A DNA stretch of 64,000 bases from Pseudomonas viridiflava (GTDB lineage: Bacteria; Pseudomonadota; Gammaproteobacteria; Pseudomonadales; Pseudomonadaceae): the NCBI RefSeq assembly GCF_900583165.1, contig NZ_UTKY01000075.1, positions 57,942 through 121,941 on the forward strand. Reading direction: 5' to 3'. Position numbers and translations under genes: made by a program. Positions 17,654-26,972 of the stretch are shown here, one piece after another; the stretch's first letter is position 1, and every line of letters begins with the position of its first letter. The notes under the pieces are model-generated. The model did not search any database and was not told the DNA's origin. It was given only the letters and a program-made list of their open reading frames with translations.

Positions 17654-18157
17654 TCATTGCTCCTTGGCTTCGTTGCGGCCCAAGTGGAAGGCGGTGATGG
17701 CTGCAGCGAGCAGCAGCATCGAAGCCAGTTCAACCACCAGCAGGTACGGGCCGAACAGGCTGATGCCCACGGCCTTGGCGTCTACGGTGGTGTGGCCGAT
17801 GGCCTGGCCGCTCTGGTGAGCGAACAGCACATACAGCAGTTCACCCAGCAGCAGGGCTGCCAGCACAACCGGGCCGAGCCAGATGCCGGGCTTGAGCCAG
17901 ACGCGCTCCTGGGCGACCGAAGCCGGCCCCAGGTTGAGCATCATCACCACAAACACGAACAGCACCATGATGGCGCCCGCATAGGCGATCACTTCCAGCA
18001 CGCCGGCGAACGGTGCGCCAAGTGCGAAGAAGGTCATGGCCACGGCGATCAAAGAAATGATCAGGTAGAGCAGGGCGTGCACAGGATTGGTGTTGGTGAT
18101 CACGCGAAGCGTGGACACCACTGCAATACCGGACGCGAAATAGAAAGCGAATTCCAT
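17654..18157 (-). CDS. nuoJ: NADH-quinone oxidoreductase subunit J
   Basis: Membrane subunit of complex I, 167 residues with five predicted helices. The signature NPVHALLYLIISLIAVAMTF is followed by the conserved pi-bulge helix region GVLEVIAYAGAIMVLFVFVV, which takes part in coupling quinone chemistry to proton pumping. Start ATG 18157 has AAGGAAG close upstream. It lies between nuoI (9-base gap) and nuoK (2-base gap to the chosen nuoK start). Confidence 0.96.
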   Translation of the reverse strand: MEFAFYFASGIAVVSTLRVITNTNPVHALLYLIISLIAVAMTFFALGAPFAGVLEVIAYAGAIMVLFVFVVMMLNLGPASVAQERVWLKPGIWLGPVVLAALLLGELLYVLFAHQSGQAIGHTTVDAKAVGISLFGPYLLVVELASMLLLAAAITAFHLGRNEAKEQ

Positions 18158-18166
18158 CTTTCTTCC

Positions 18167-18715
18167 TTAAGGCAGCAAGCTCTTCACGTTGATCGGCTCG
18201 GCTTCGTTTTGTGCGGCGCCCTTCGGCTTACCGGCAACGGCCATACCTGCAACACGATAGAAGTTGTAATCAGGGTTTTTACCGGGACCAGAGATCAACA
18301 GATCTTCTTTCTCGTACACCAGGTCCTGACGTTTGAACTCGGCCATCTCGAAATCCGGTGTGAGCTGGATCGCGGTGGTCGGGCAAGCTTCCTCGCAGAG
18401 GCCGCAGAAAATGCAGCGCGAGAAGTTGATGCGGAAGAAGTCCGGGTACCAGCGACCGTCTTCGGTTTCAGCTTTCTGCAGGGAGATGCAACCCACCGGG
18501 CACGCTACGGCGCACAGGTTGCAGGCTACGCAACGCTCTTCGCCATCGGGGTCGCGGGTGAGCACGATACGGCCGCGATAGCGCGGCGGCAGGTACACCG
18601 CTTCTTCCGGGTATTGCAGGGTGTCGCGCTTGCGAAAGCCGTGACCAAACACCATCACCAGGCTTCGCAACTGGGTACCGGTACCCTTAACGATGTCGCC
18701 AATATATTTGAACAT
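18167..18715 (-). CDS. nuoI: NADH-quinone oxidoreductase subunit I (two 4Fe-4S clusters)
   Basis: Ferredoxin-like subunit of the complex I peripheral arm that carries clusters N6a and N6b toward N2. It has 182 residues. Two classic 4Fe-4S motifs are present: CVACNLCAVACPVGCI and CIFCGLCEEACPTTAI. An N-terminal amphipathic segment (MFKYIGDIVKGTGTQLRSL) probably contacts the membrane arm. It starts 11 bases after nuoH. Confidence 0.97.
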   Translation of the reverse strand: MFKYIGDIVKGTGTQLRSLVMVFGHGFRKRDTLQYPEEAVYLPPRYRGRIVLTRDPDGEERCVACNLCAVACPVGCISLQKAETEDGRWYPDFFRINFSRCIFCGLCEEACPTTAIQLTPDFEMAEFKRQDLVYEKEDLLISGPGKNPDYNFYRVAGMAVAGKPKGAAQNEAEPINVKSLLP

Positions 18716-18726
18716 GGGTCAAATCC

Positions 18727-19734
18727 TCACTGAACCGCGCCGGCGGGCGTGTTCAACAACACAACGGCAGCCGTCACCAGCAAATTGATCAGGGTCAGCG
18801 GCAGGCAGAAGCGCCAGCTGAAATCCATCACCTGGTCGTATCGTGGACGCGGAATCGAAGCGCGCAGCAGGATAAACAACATGATGAAGAACGCGGTCTT
18901 CAGGAAGAACCAGAAGAACGCCAACTGCGGCAGGATGCCGAACGGACCGTGCCAGCCGCCGAAGAACAGCGTAACCAGCAGGGCCGAGATCAAGATGATG
19001 CCGATGTATTCACCGACGAAGAACATGCCCCACTTCATGCCGGCATATTCAATGTGGTAACCGTCGGCCAGTTCCTGTTCCGCTTCCGGCTGGTCGAACG
19101 GGTGACGGTGAGTCACGGCGACGCCAGCGATGAAGAAGGTACAGAAGCCGAAGAACTGCGGAATGATGAACCACAGGTTCTGCGCCTGGTACTCAACGAT
19201 GTCGCGCATGTTGAACGAGCCAACCTGCACCACGATGCCCATCAGGGCCAGGCCCATGAACACTTCGTAGGACACGGTCTGGGCCGAGGCACGCAAGCTG
19301 CCCAACAGGGCGAACTTGTTGTTACTGGCCCAACCGGCGAACAGCACCGCGTAGACCGACAAGCCGGCCATGGCGAAGAAGAACAGCAAGCCGATGTTCA
19401 GGTCCGCCACGCCCCAGGTCGGGGTGATCGGGATGATCGCGAAGGCGATCAGCAAGGCGCTCATGGCCACGACCGGTGCCAGGGTGAAGATCACCTTGTC
19501 GGCAAACGGCGGGGTCCAGTCTTCCTTGAAGAACATTTTGAGCATGTCGGCCGCGATCTGGAACATGCCGAATGGGCCAACGCGGTTCGGACCGTAACGG
19601 TCCTGCCACCAGCCCAGCAGGCGACGTTCGACGAAGCTGAGCAGGGCGCCCGCCACGACCACGGCCAACAGGATCACGATGGCCTTGACCACCGAGATGA
19701 TCACGTCGATCACTTCAGGAGTGAACCAAGTCAT
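18727..19734 (-). CDS. nuoH: NADH-quinone oxidoreductase subunit H
   Basis: Membrane subunit that forms much of the quinone-binding chamber and links the peripheral and membrane arms. It has 335 residues and about 8-9 helices. Signatures are RRLLGWWQDRYGPNRVGPFG, VSYEVFMGLALMGIV, and the acidic loop HRHPFDQPEAEQELADGYHI. ATG 19734 overlaps the nuoG stop by 4 bases (ATGA). Confidence 0.97.
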   Translation of the reverse strand: MTWFTPEVIDVIISVVKAIVILLAVVVAGALLSFVERRLLGWWQDRYGPNRVGPFGMFQIAADMLKMFFKEDWTPPFADKVIFTLAPVVAMSALLIAFAIIPITPTWGVADLNIGLLFFFAMAGLSVYAVLFAGWASNNKFALLGSLRASAQTVSYEVFMGLALMGIVVQVGSFNMRDIVEYQAQNLWFIIPQFFGFCTFFIAGVAVTHRHPFDQPEAEQELADGYHIEYAGMKWGMFFVGEYIGIILISALLVTLFFGGWHGPFGILPQLAFFWFFLKTAFFIMLFILLRASIPRPRYDQVMDFSWRFCLPLTLINLLVTAAVVLLNTPAGAVQ

Positions 19735-22442
19735 TGCGCTGCCTCCTGCAGACCGTCAACGGTTTTGCCAAAGATCGCCGCTGGAATACCGGCAAAGCCC
19801 TTAGGCAGTGCAACCAGGCCAGCGCCCAACTCGTCGTTGATGCGCAGCGGCAGACGCAGGGTCTGGCCAGCCACGCTCAGGCTGAGCAGGGCACCGTCGT
19901 TGACGCCCAGGCGGTCGGCTTCGGACTTGGCTACAGACACGTAGGCGGCTGGAATGCGCTCTTGCACCGGCGCAGCCTTGGAAGAGTTCTCTTCGCTGCC
20001 AAACAGGTGGAAGAACGGCACAACCTGCCAGGTGCCCTGGGCCGGGTTGAACGGACGCGGTACCGCAGCGAACCAGTTCAGCGAATCACCGGTGCTTTCG
20101 ATCAGGCGGGTGCCTGGGTCGCCAGCACGGATATGACCACCGACTTCGTCCTGGAACTTGTTCCAGGCTTGCGGCGAGTTCCAGCCCGGCGACCAGGCGA
20201 ATGGCACCTGCTGACGCGGTTCGGCGGAGCCCGAGTAACCTTCCATGGAGAAGGCAAACGCGGTGTCGTTGTCTTGTGGCGTACGCGGTTCATGCACGCT
20301 GATATTGGCGCGCATGGCGGTACGACCGGAGTAACGCAGCGGTTCACGGGCCAGTTTCATGCCCTTGATGCGGAACGCGGCAGACGGTGCAGCGTCGACG
20401 ATGCGGGCCAGTTGCGGCGCGCTCGCGGCAGTGGCAGCGGTGACGTGATCGAGCTGAGTCCAATCGATCGGCTGGTTCAGCAGGGTGGCGCGCAGGGCAT
20501 GCAGCCAGCGCCAGCCTTCGTGAACCAGGATGCTGGCGTCCATGTACTTAGGATCGAAGACCTGGAAGAAACGCTGGGCGCGGCCTTCCTGGCTGACCAG
20601 GGTACCGTCGCCTTCGGCAAAGGTGGCGGCTGGCAATACCAGGTCCGCACGCTCGCTGGTGGCGGTGGTCTGATGGTCGGCAACGATCAGCACCTTGGCG
20701 GCGTTGAGCGCGGCGTCGACCTTGGCCGAATCGGTGCGGGTGTACAGGTCGTTTTCCAGTACCACGATGGCGTCGGCGTTGCCGTCGATCACCGCTTGCA
20801 GGCCAGCGTCCAGGGACTCGCCACCGAGCATGGCCAGGCCGAGGCTGTTGGCTTCTGGCACGACCAGGCTGATGGAACCGTTCTTGTCACGCAGCTTCAG
20901 CGCTTTAGCGATGTTGGCAGCGGCTTCGATCAGCGCCTTGGACCCCAGCGAGGTACCAGCAATGATCAAGGGGCGCTTGGCCGCCAGCAGTGCGTCGGCG
21001 ATGCGCTGGGCCAGTTCGACGGCTTCAGTGTCCAGGCCTTCGACTGCCGGCGCGCTGGCGTCAAGGGCGTGGGCCACGGCGAAACCGATGCGGGCCAGGT
21101 CGTCAGGTGCTGCGTGCACGCATTCTTCGGCGATGTCGTCGAGCTTGGTTTCAGCCAGGCTGGCGATAAACAGCGGGTTCAGCGCGTGCTGGCCGATGTT
21201 TTTAACGGCGGCGTCGAGCCAAGGCTGTACGCGCATGGCGTCGGCCATCTCCTCGGCCTTGCCTTTGACCGACTGGCGCAGGGACAGGGCCACGCGGGCA
21301 GCGGTCTGGGTCAGGTCTTCACCGAGCACGAAAATGGCGTCGTGGTCTTCGATGTCGCGCATGTTCGGCACCGGCAGCGGGCTGTCGTTCAGCACTTGCA
21401 GGACCAGGCGGATGCGTTCCAGTTCACCGGCTTCGATGCCGCTGTAGAAGTGCTCGGCACCCACCAGTTCGCGCAACGCGTAGTTGCTTTCGAGGCTGGC
21501 GCGGGGCGAACCGATACCGACGATATTGCGGCCGCGCAGCAGGTCGGCGGCTTTATCCAGCGCGTCGTCCAGGCTCAGCTTGGCACCACCGGCCAGTGGC
21601 TGGCGCGGGCGGTCCTTGCGGTTGACGTAGCCATAGCCGAAACGGCCACGGTCGCACAGGAAGTACTGGTTGACCGAACCGTTGAAGCGGTTTTCGATGC
21701 GACGCAGTTCGCCGTAGCGCTCGCCCGGGGAGATGTTGCAACCGCTGGAGCAGCCATGGCAGATGCTCGGTGCGAATTGCATGTCCCACTTACGGTTGTA
21801 GCGCTCGGAGTGAGTCTTGTCGGTGAACACACCGGTCGGGCAGACCTCGGTGAGGTTGCCGGAGAACTCGCTTTCGAGCACGCCGTCTTCAACGCGACCG
21901 AAGTACACGTTGTCGTGGGCGCCGAATACGCCCAGGTCGGTGCCGCCGGCGTAGTCTTTATAGAATCGTACGCAGCGATAGCAGGCGATGCAGCGGTTCA
22001 TTTCGTGGGAAATGAACGGGCCGAGGTCCTGGTTCTGGTGGGTACGCTTGGTGAAGCGATAACGGCGCTCGTTGTGGCCGGTCATCACCGTCATGTCTTG
22101 CAGGTGGCAGTGACCGCCTTCCTCACAGACCGGGCAGTCGTGGGGGTGGTTGGTCATCAGCCATTCGACAACGCTGGCGCGGAACGCCTTGGATTCTTCA
22201 TCTTCGATGGAGATCCAGGTGTTGTCGGTGGCTGGCGTCATGCAGGACATGACGATACGACCACGGGTGTCGTTCTCGTCGGTGTATTGCTTGACCGCAC
22301 ACTGGCGACAGGCACCGACGCTACCAAGCGCGGGGTGCCAGCAGAAATACGGGATGTCGAGGCCGAGTGACAGACACGCCTGTAACAGGTTGTCTGCCCC
22401 ATCGACTTCGAGCGCTTTGCCGTCTACGTGGATAGTGGCCAT
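19731..22442 (-). CDS. nuoG: NADH-quinone oxidoreductase subunit G
   Basis: Largest peripheral-arm subunit (903 residues), carrying a 2Fe-2S cluster (C34, C45, C48 and a fourth Cys in VMSCMTP), a His/Cys-ligated 4Fe-4S N5 region (HDCPVCEEGGHCHLQD), the N4 motif (CIACYRCVRFY) and the extra N7 cluster motif CHGCSSGCNIS, present as in E. coli-type NuoG. The rest is a molybdopterin-oxidoreductase-like domain that has lost the cofactor role. It starts 135 bases downstream of the nuoF stop; this gap holds a strong hairpin, whereas neighbouring nuo junctions are short or overlapping. Confidence 0.97.
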   Translation of the reverse strand: MATIHVDGKALEVDGADNLLQACLSLGLDIPYFCWHPALGSVGACRQCAVKQYTDENDTRGRIVMSCMTPATDNTWISIEDEESKAFRASVVEWLMTNHPHDCPVCEEGGHCHLQDMTVMTGHNERRYRFTKRTHQNQDLGPFISHEMNRCIACYRCVRFYKDYAGGTDLGVFGAHDNVYFGRVEDGVLESEFSGNLTEVCPTGVFTDKTHSERYNRKWDMQFAPSICHGCSSGCNISPGERYGELRRIENRFNGSVNQYFLCDRGRFGYGYVNRKDRPRQPLAGGAKLSLDDALDKAADLLRGRNIVGIGSPRASLESNYALRELVGAEHFYSGIEAGELERIRLVLQVLNDSPLPVPNMRDIEDHDAIFVLGEDLTQTAARVALSLRQSVKGKAEEMADAMRVQPWLDAAVKNIGQHALNPLFIASLAETKLDDIAEECVHAAPDDLARIGFAVAHALDASAPAVEGLDTEAVELAQRIADALLAAKRPLIIAGTSLGSKALIEAAANIAKALKLRDKNGSISLVVPEANSLGLAMLGGESLDAGLQAVIDGNADAIVVLENDLYTRTDSAKVDAALNAAKVLIVADHQTTATSERADLVLPAATFAEGDGTLVSQEGRAQRFFQVFDPKYMDASILVHEGWRWLHALRATLLNQPIDWTQLDHVTAATAASAPQLARIVDAAPSAAFRIKGMKLAREPLRYSGRTAMRANISVHEPRTPQDNDTAFAFSMEGYSGSAEPRQQVPFAWSPGWNSPQAWNKFQDEVGGHIRAGDPGTRLIESTGDSLNWFAAVPRPFNPAQGTWQVVPFFHLFGSEENSSKAAPVQERIPAAYVSVAKSEADRLGVNDGALLSLSVAGQTLRLPLRINDELGAGLVALPKGFAGIPAAIFGKTVDGLQEAAQ

Positions 22443-22542
22443 GGTTCAAAGTTCTTCGTTGGCCCGTTGTCAGCGGGCGTGGCTAATGGAATCTTGTTAT
22501 TCATGTGCATCTACACAGCCGTTAAGGCGTCAGCACATGAGA

Positions 22543-22568
22543 AAGCGAAGGGCACGGACCCTTCGCTT
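22543..22568. other. Intra-operon hairpin between nuoF and nuoG
   Basis: Perfect 10-bp inverted repeat AAGCGAAGGG / CCCTTCGCTT with a 6-base loop, located 10 bases after the nuoF stop. It is not followed by a T tract on the - strand (TCTCATG), so it is not a standard terminator. It could be an RNA-processing or mRNA-stability element, or a partial attenuator adjusting nuoABCDEF relative to nuoG-N. Confidence 0.8.
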
Positions 22569-22577
22569 CTTTAAGCG

Positions 22578-23933
22578 TTACGCGCCGACTACGATCGGCC
22601 TCGCCAGAGGCGGGACGGCGGCGCTGGTAGGCGCGATGCCGGCTTCGAACTCCGAGCGGAAGTATTTGATTGCGCTGCCCAATGGCTCCACGGCGCCCGG
22701 TGCGTGAGCGCAGAAGGTCTTGCCTGGGCCGAGGAAACCGACCAGGCCCAGCAGGGTTTCGATGTCACCCTCGCGGCCTTCGCCATTTTCCAGGGCCATC
22801 AGCAGCTTGACGCTCCACGGCAAACCGTCGCGGCATGGGGTACAGAAGCCGCAGGATTCACGGGCAAAAAACTGCTCCATGTTGCGCAGCAGCGAGACCA
22901 TGTTCACGGTGTTGTCCACGGCCATCGCCAGACCGGTACCCATCCGGGTGCCGACCTTGCCAATGCCGCCGGCATACATTTGTGCGTCGAGGTGCTCGGG
23001 CAGCAGGAAACCGGTACCAGCGCCGCCTGGCTGCCAGGCTTTCAAGGTGTAGCCGTCGCGCATGCCGCCGGCATAGTCCTCGAACAGCTCGCGTGCGGTC
23101 ACGCCGAATGGCAGCTCCCACAGGCCAGGGTTCTTGACCTTGCCGGAGAAGCCCATGAGCTTGGTGCCCATGTCTTCGCTGCCTTCACGGGCCAACGATT
23201 TGTACCAGTCCACGCCGTCGGCGATGATCGCCGGCACGTTGCACAGGGTCTCGACGTTGTTCACGCAGGTCGGCTTGCCCCACACGCCGACGGCGGCAGG
23301 GAAGGGCGGCTTGGAGCGAGGGTTGGCGCGGCGGCCTTCGAGGGAGTTGATCAGTGCGGTTTCTTCACCGCAGATATAACGCCCGGCGCCGGTGTGCACG
23401 AACAGTTCGAAGTCGAAACCCGAACCGAGGATGTTCTTGCCCAGCAGGCCCGCTGCCTTGGCCTCTTCCACGGCACGGTTGAGGTGCTTGGCGGCGGTGG
23501 TGTACTCGCCACGCAGGAAGATGTAGCCACGGTAGGTTTTCAGCGCGCGGGCGCTGATCAGCATGCCTTCGATCAGCAGATGGGGCAGTTGCTCCATCAG
23601 CATGCGGTCTTTCCAGGTGTTGGGCTCCATCTCATCCGCGTTGCACAGCAGGTAGCGGATGTTGATGGATTCGTCCTTGGGCATCAGGCCCCACTTAACA
23701 CCCGTGGGGAAGCCTGCACCGCCGCGGCCTTTGAGGCCGGCGTCTTTCACGGTCTGGACAATGTCGTCCTGGGCCATGTCGGCAAAGGCTTTGCGCGCAG
23801 CCGCATAACCGTTCTTGGCCTGGTACTCGTCGAGCCACACCGGCTCGGCATCGTCGCGCAGGCGCCAGGTCAGCGGGTGGGTCTCAGGCGAACGCTTGAT
23901 CAGGTTGGCCGGGCCGAAAGATGTCAGGGTCAT
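22578..23933 (-). CDS. nuoF: NADH-quinone oxidoreductase subunit F (FMN/NADH binding)
   Basis: Site of NADH oxidation in complex I: it binds NADH and FMN and carries 4Fe-4S cluster N3. It has 451 residues. The glycine-rich FMN/NADH loop GRGGAGFPTG is at 69-78, with KGPGDE-like and GAGRYICGEETALINSLEG motifs further on. The cluster ligands are in SCGFCTPCRDG, with a later cysteine in TFCAHAPGAV. ATG 23933 overlaps the nuoE stop by 4 bases. Confidence 0.97.
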   Translation of the reverse strand: MTLTSFGPANLIKRSPETHPLTWRLRDDAEPVWLDEYQAKNGYAAARKAFADMAQDDIVQTVKDAGLKGRGGAGFPTGVKWGLMPKDESINIRYLLCNADEMEPNTWKDRMLMEQLPHLLIEGMLISARALKTYRGYIFLRGEYTTAAKHLNRAVEEAKAAGLLGKNILGSGFDFELFVHTGAGRYICGEETALINSLEGRRANPRSKPPFPAAVGVWGKPTCVNNVETLCNVPAIIADGVDWYKSLAREGSEDMGTKLMGFSGKVKNPGLWELPFGVTARELFEDYAGGMRDGYTLKAWQPGGAGTGFLLPEHLDAQMYAGGIGKVGTRMGTGLAMAVDNTVNMVSLLRNMEQFFARESCGFCTPCRDGLPWSVKLLMALENGEGREGDIETLLGLVGFLGPGKTFCAHAPGAVEPLGSAIKYFRSEFEAGIAPTSAAVPPLARPIVVGA

Positions 23934-24427
23934 GGGTAGCCCTCGAGCAATTGGGTCACGCCAGTTGCCTGCACGTCACCGAATGTGTCGTCGTCAATCA
24001 TCAACGCCGGCGCCTTGTCACAGTTGCCCAGGCAGCACACTGGCAGCAGCGTGAAGCGGCCGTCCGGAGTGGTTTGGCCAAGGCCAATGCCCAGTTTGGT
24101 CTGGATCGCGTCAACCACTTTTTCGTGGCCGCCGATGTAGCAGACCATGCTGTCGCACACGCGAATAATGTGGCGGCCCACCGGCTGGCGGAAGATCTGG
24201 CTGTAGAACGTGGCCACACCTTCAACGTCGCTGGCGGGGATGCCGAGGATTTCGCCGATGGCGTAGAGGGCGCCATCCGGCACCCAGCCACGTTCCTTCT
24301 GGACGATCTTCAAGGCTTCGATCGACGCCGCGCGCGGGTCTTCGTAGTGATGCAGCTCGTGCTCGATGGCCGAGCGCTCGGTTTCACTCAAGGTGAAACG
24401 GTCTGTCTGGATAAGCGTGCTGTTCAT
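23930..24427 (-). CDS. nuoE: NADH-quinone oxidoreductase subunit E (2Fe-2S)
   Basis: Thioredoxin-like subunit carrying 2Fe-2S cluster N1a next to the FMN site, 165 residues. Ligands are C91 and C96 (VCDSMVCYIGG) and C132 and C136 (CCLGNCDKAP). GVATFYSQIF before the first pair is also diagnostic. The start is 2 bases after the nuoCD stop. Confidence 0.96.
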   Translation of the reverse strand: MNSTLIQTDRFTLSETERSAIEHELHHYEDPRAASIEALKIVQKERGWVPDGALYAIGEILGIPASDVEGVATFYSQIFRQPVGRHIIRVCDSMVCYIGGHEKVVDAIQTKLGIGLGQTTPDGRFTLLPVCCLGNCDKAPALMIDDDTFGDVQATGVTQLLEGYP

Positions 24428-24429
24428 GC

Positions 24430-26214
24430 TTAGCGGTCCACGTCGGCCATAACGAAATCGATACTACCCAGGTACGCAATCAAGTCCGCGACCATCTCGC
24501 CTTTGATCACCGAAGGGATCTGCTGCAAGTGCGGGAAGCTTGGGGTGCGAATCCGGGTGCGGTAGCTCATGGTGCCGCCATCGCTCGTCAGGTAATAACT
24601 GTTGATACCCTTGGTCGCTTCAATCATCTGGAAGGATTCGTTGGCCGGCATGACCGGGCCCCACGAAACCTGCAGGAAGTGCGTGATCAGGGTTTCGATG
24701 TGCTGCAGCGTGCGTTCTTTCGGCGGCGGCGTGGTCAGCGGGTGATCCGCCTTGTACGGGCCGGCCGGCATATTGCGCATGCACTGCTCGATGATCTTGA
24801 GGCTCTGGCGCATTTCTTCGACGCGCACGATGCAACGGTCGTAGGCATCGCCGTTGGCGGCCAGCGGCACTTCGAATTCGAAGTTCTCGTAGCCGGAGTA
24901 CGGGCGCGCTTTACGCAGGTCGAAATCGCAACCGGTGGAGCGCAGGCCAGCACCGGTGACGCCCCATTCCAACGCCTCTTTGGTGTTGTACTGGGCGACG
25001 CCGATGGTGCGGCCTTTGAGGATGCTGTTGTCCAACGCAGCCTTTTGGTATTCGTCGAGACGCTTTGGCATCCAGTCGATGAATTCCTTGACCAGGCGCT
25101 CCCAGCCATTCGGCAGGTCGTGGGCCACACCGCCAATACGGTACCAGGCCGGGTGCAGACGGAAACCGGTGATGGCTTCGATGACCTTGTAGGCGCGCTG
25201 ACGGTCGGTGAAGGTGAAGAACACCGGGGTCATGGCGCCAACGTCCTGGATATAGGTACCCAGGAACAGCAGGTGACTGGTGATCCGGAAGAACTCGGCC
25301 ATCATGATGCGGATGGTGTCGACGCGGTCTGGCACTTTGATGCCAGCCAACTTCTCGACCGAGAGCACGTACGGCAGGTTGTTCATCACGCCGCCGAGGT
25401 AGTCGATACGGTCGGTGTACGGGATGAAGCTGTGCCACGACTGGCGTTCGGCCATTTTTTCGGCACCACGGTGGTGGTAGCCGATGTCTGGCACGCAGTC
25501 GACGATTTCTTCGCCGTCCAGTTGCAGGATGATACGGAAGGCACCGTGGGCCGAAGGGTGGTTCGGGCCTAGGTTGAGGAACATGTAGTCCTCGTTGGTG
25601 CCGGAACGCTTCATGCCCCAGTCTTCCGGACGGAAGCGTGCTGCTTCCTCTTCAAGCTGTTGCTTGGCGAGGTTGAGGCTAAACGGGTCGAATTCGGTGG
25701 CGCGGGCAGGGAAGTCCTTGCGCAGCGGGTGACCTTCCCACGTTGGCGGCATCATGATGCGCGTCAGGTGTGGGTGACCCGGGAAGTCGATACCGAACAT
25801 GTCCCAGACTTCACGCTCGTACCAACTGGCGTTCGGCCAGATACCGGTGACGGTCGGGACGCTCAGGTCGCTCTCTGAAAGGGCAACCTTGATCATCACA
25901 TCGCTGTTACGTTCCAGCGACATCAGGTGGTAGAACACGGTGAAATCGGCGCCGCTCGGCAGCCCTTGACGCTTGGTGCGCAGACGCTCGTCCACGCCAT
26001 GCAGGTCATAGAGCATGACGTACGGCTTGGGCAGGTTGCGCAGGAAGGTCAGGACTTCGACGAGCTTGGCACGCGCCACCCACAGCACCGGCATACCGGT
26101 GCGTGTGGCCTGGGCGGTGAAGGCGTCAGGGCCAAAACGGTTATTGAGTTCGACGACCACATCCTGGTCGTCTGCCTTATAAGGCGGGATGTACAGAGCG
26201 CTGCCTGTAGTCAT
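24430..26214 (-). CDS. nuoCD: NADH-quinone oxidoreductase fused subunit C/D
   Basis: Fusion of NuoC (about residues 1-190, 30-kDa subunit with WYEREVWDMFGIDFPGHPHL) and NuoD (about 205-594, 49-kDa subunit with NLGPNHPSAHGAFR and DIGYHHRGAEKMAE lining the quinone site). From ATG 26214 (MTTGSALYIPPYKADDQD) it has 594 residues; an upstream in-frame TTG at 26238 would add eight residues, but family members begin near the chosen ATG. Fused nuoCD is normal in gammaproteobacteria. It starts 73 bases after nuoB. Confidence 0.96.
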   Translation of the reverse strand: MTTGSALYIPPYKADDQDVVVELNNRFGPDAFTAQATRTGMPVLWVARAKLVEVLTFLRNLPKPYVMLYDLHGVDERLRTKRQGLPSGADFTVFYHLMSLERNSDVMIKVALSESDLSVPTVTGIWPNASWYEREVWDMFGIDFPGHPHLTRIMMPPTWEGHPLRKDFPARATEFDPFSLNLAKQQLEEEAARFRPEDWGMKRSGTNEDYMFLNLGPNHPSAHGAFRIILQLDGEEIVDCVPDIGYHHRGAEKMAERQSWHSFIPYTDRIDYLGGVMNNLPYVLSVEKLAGIKVPDRVDTIRIMMAEFFRITSHLLFLGTYIQDVGAMTPVFFTFTDRQRAYKVIEAITGFRLHPAWYRIGGVAHDLPNGWERLVKEFIDWMPKRLDEYQKAALDNSILKGRTIGVAQYNTKEALEWGVTGAGLRSTGCDFDLRKARPYSGYENFEFEVPLAANGDAYDRCIVRVEEMRQSLKIIEQCMRNMPAGPYKADHPLTTPPPKERTLQHIETLITHFLQVSWGPVMPANESFQMIEATKGINSYYLTSDGGTMSYRTRIRTPSFPHLQQIPSVIKGEMVADLIAYLGSIDFVMADVDR

Positions 26215-26287
26215 GGTTTTTTTATCGCTTTCGGTCAACGTAAAGAATGAAGCCAGGTGTTCGTTCTATAAAAGAAGCGGTGCTGGA

Positions 26288-26962
26288 TCAGACTTCGTCA
26301 GGGCTGCGCAGGTTGGTGACTGCGATTCGCTGTTCGCGGCGCTCTTCCTTTTGCGAAGGCATCTCGGCGCGGTAGACGCCTTGATCGCCGACGACCCAGG
26401 AAAGCGGGCGACGCTCCTTGCCAATCGATTCCTGCAACAGCATCAAGCCTTGCAGGAATGCTTCAGGGCGAGGCGGGCAGCCAGGCACGTAGACGTCCAC
26501 GGGCAGGAACTTGTCCACGCCTTGAACCACAGAGTAGATGTCGTACATGCCACCGGAGTTGGCGCACGAACCCATGGAGATAACCCATTTCGGTTCGAGC
26601 ATTTGCTCGTAGAGACGCTGGATGATCGGCGCCATCTTGATAAAGCAGGTGCCGGCGATAACCATGAAATCCGCCTGGCGCGGCGATGCCCGGATAACTT
26701 CGGCGCCAAAGCGCGCGATGTCGTGGGGCGCCGTGAAGGCGGTGGTCATTTCCACATAGCAGCACGACAAGCCGAAGTTGTACGGCCACAGGGAGTTTTT
26801 ACGCCCCCAGTTGACCGCGCCACTCAGCACGTCTTCGAGCTTGCCCATGTAGATGTTTTTGTGGACTTGATCTTCTAACGGATCGGAGACGGTTTCCCGT
26901 TCGCCGATGGGGTACTGATCGTTAGGAGCATCCGGGTCGATCCTGGTGAGATTGTATTGCAT
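26288..26962 (-). CDS. nuoB: NADH-quinone oxidoreductase subunit B (cluster N2)
   Basis: PSST subunit that holds 4Fe-4S cluster N2, the last electron donor to quinone. From ATG 26962 (MQYNLTRIDPDAPND) it has 224 residues. The four N2 ligands are visible as C67 and C68 (LSCCYVEM), C133 (MGSCANSGGMYD) and C162 (VPGCPPRPEA). An in-frame TTG two codons earlier is not needed. GAGG lies about 9 bases before the ATG. The nuoA stop is 10 bases upstream. Confidence 0.97.
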   Translation of the reverse strand: MQYNLTRIDPDAPNDQYPIGERETVSDPLEDQVHKNIYMGKLEDVLSGAVNWGRKNSLWPYNFGLSCCYVEMTTAFTAPHDIARFGAEVIRASPRQADFMVIAGTCFIKMAPIIQRLYEQMLEPKWVISMGSCANSGGMYDIYSVVQGVDKFLPVDVYVPGCPPRPEAFLQGLMLLQESIGKERRPLSWVVGDQGVYRAEMPSQKEERREQRIAVTNLRSPDEV

Positions 26963-26972
26963 CGCCAAAGCC

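Noticed and set aside
22543..22568. Hairpin between nuoF and nuoG taken as a transcription terminator
   Set aside because: No T tract follows on the - strand, and essential downstream nuo genes need read-through.
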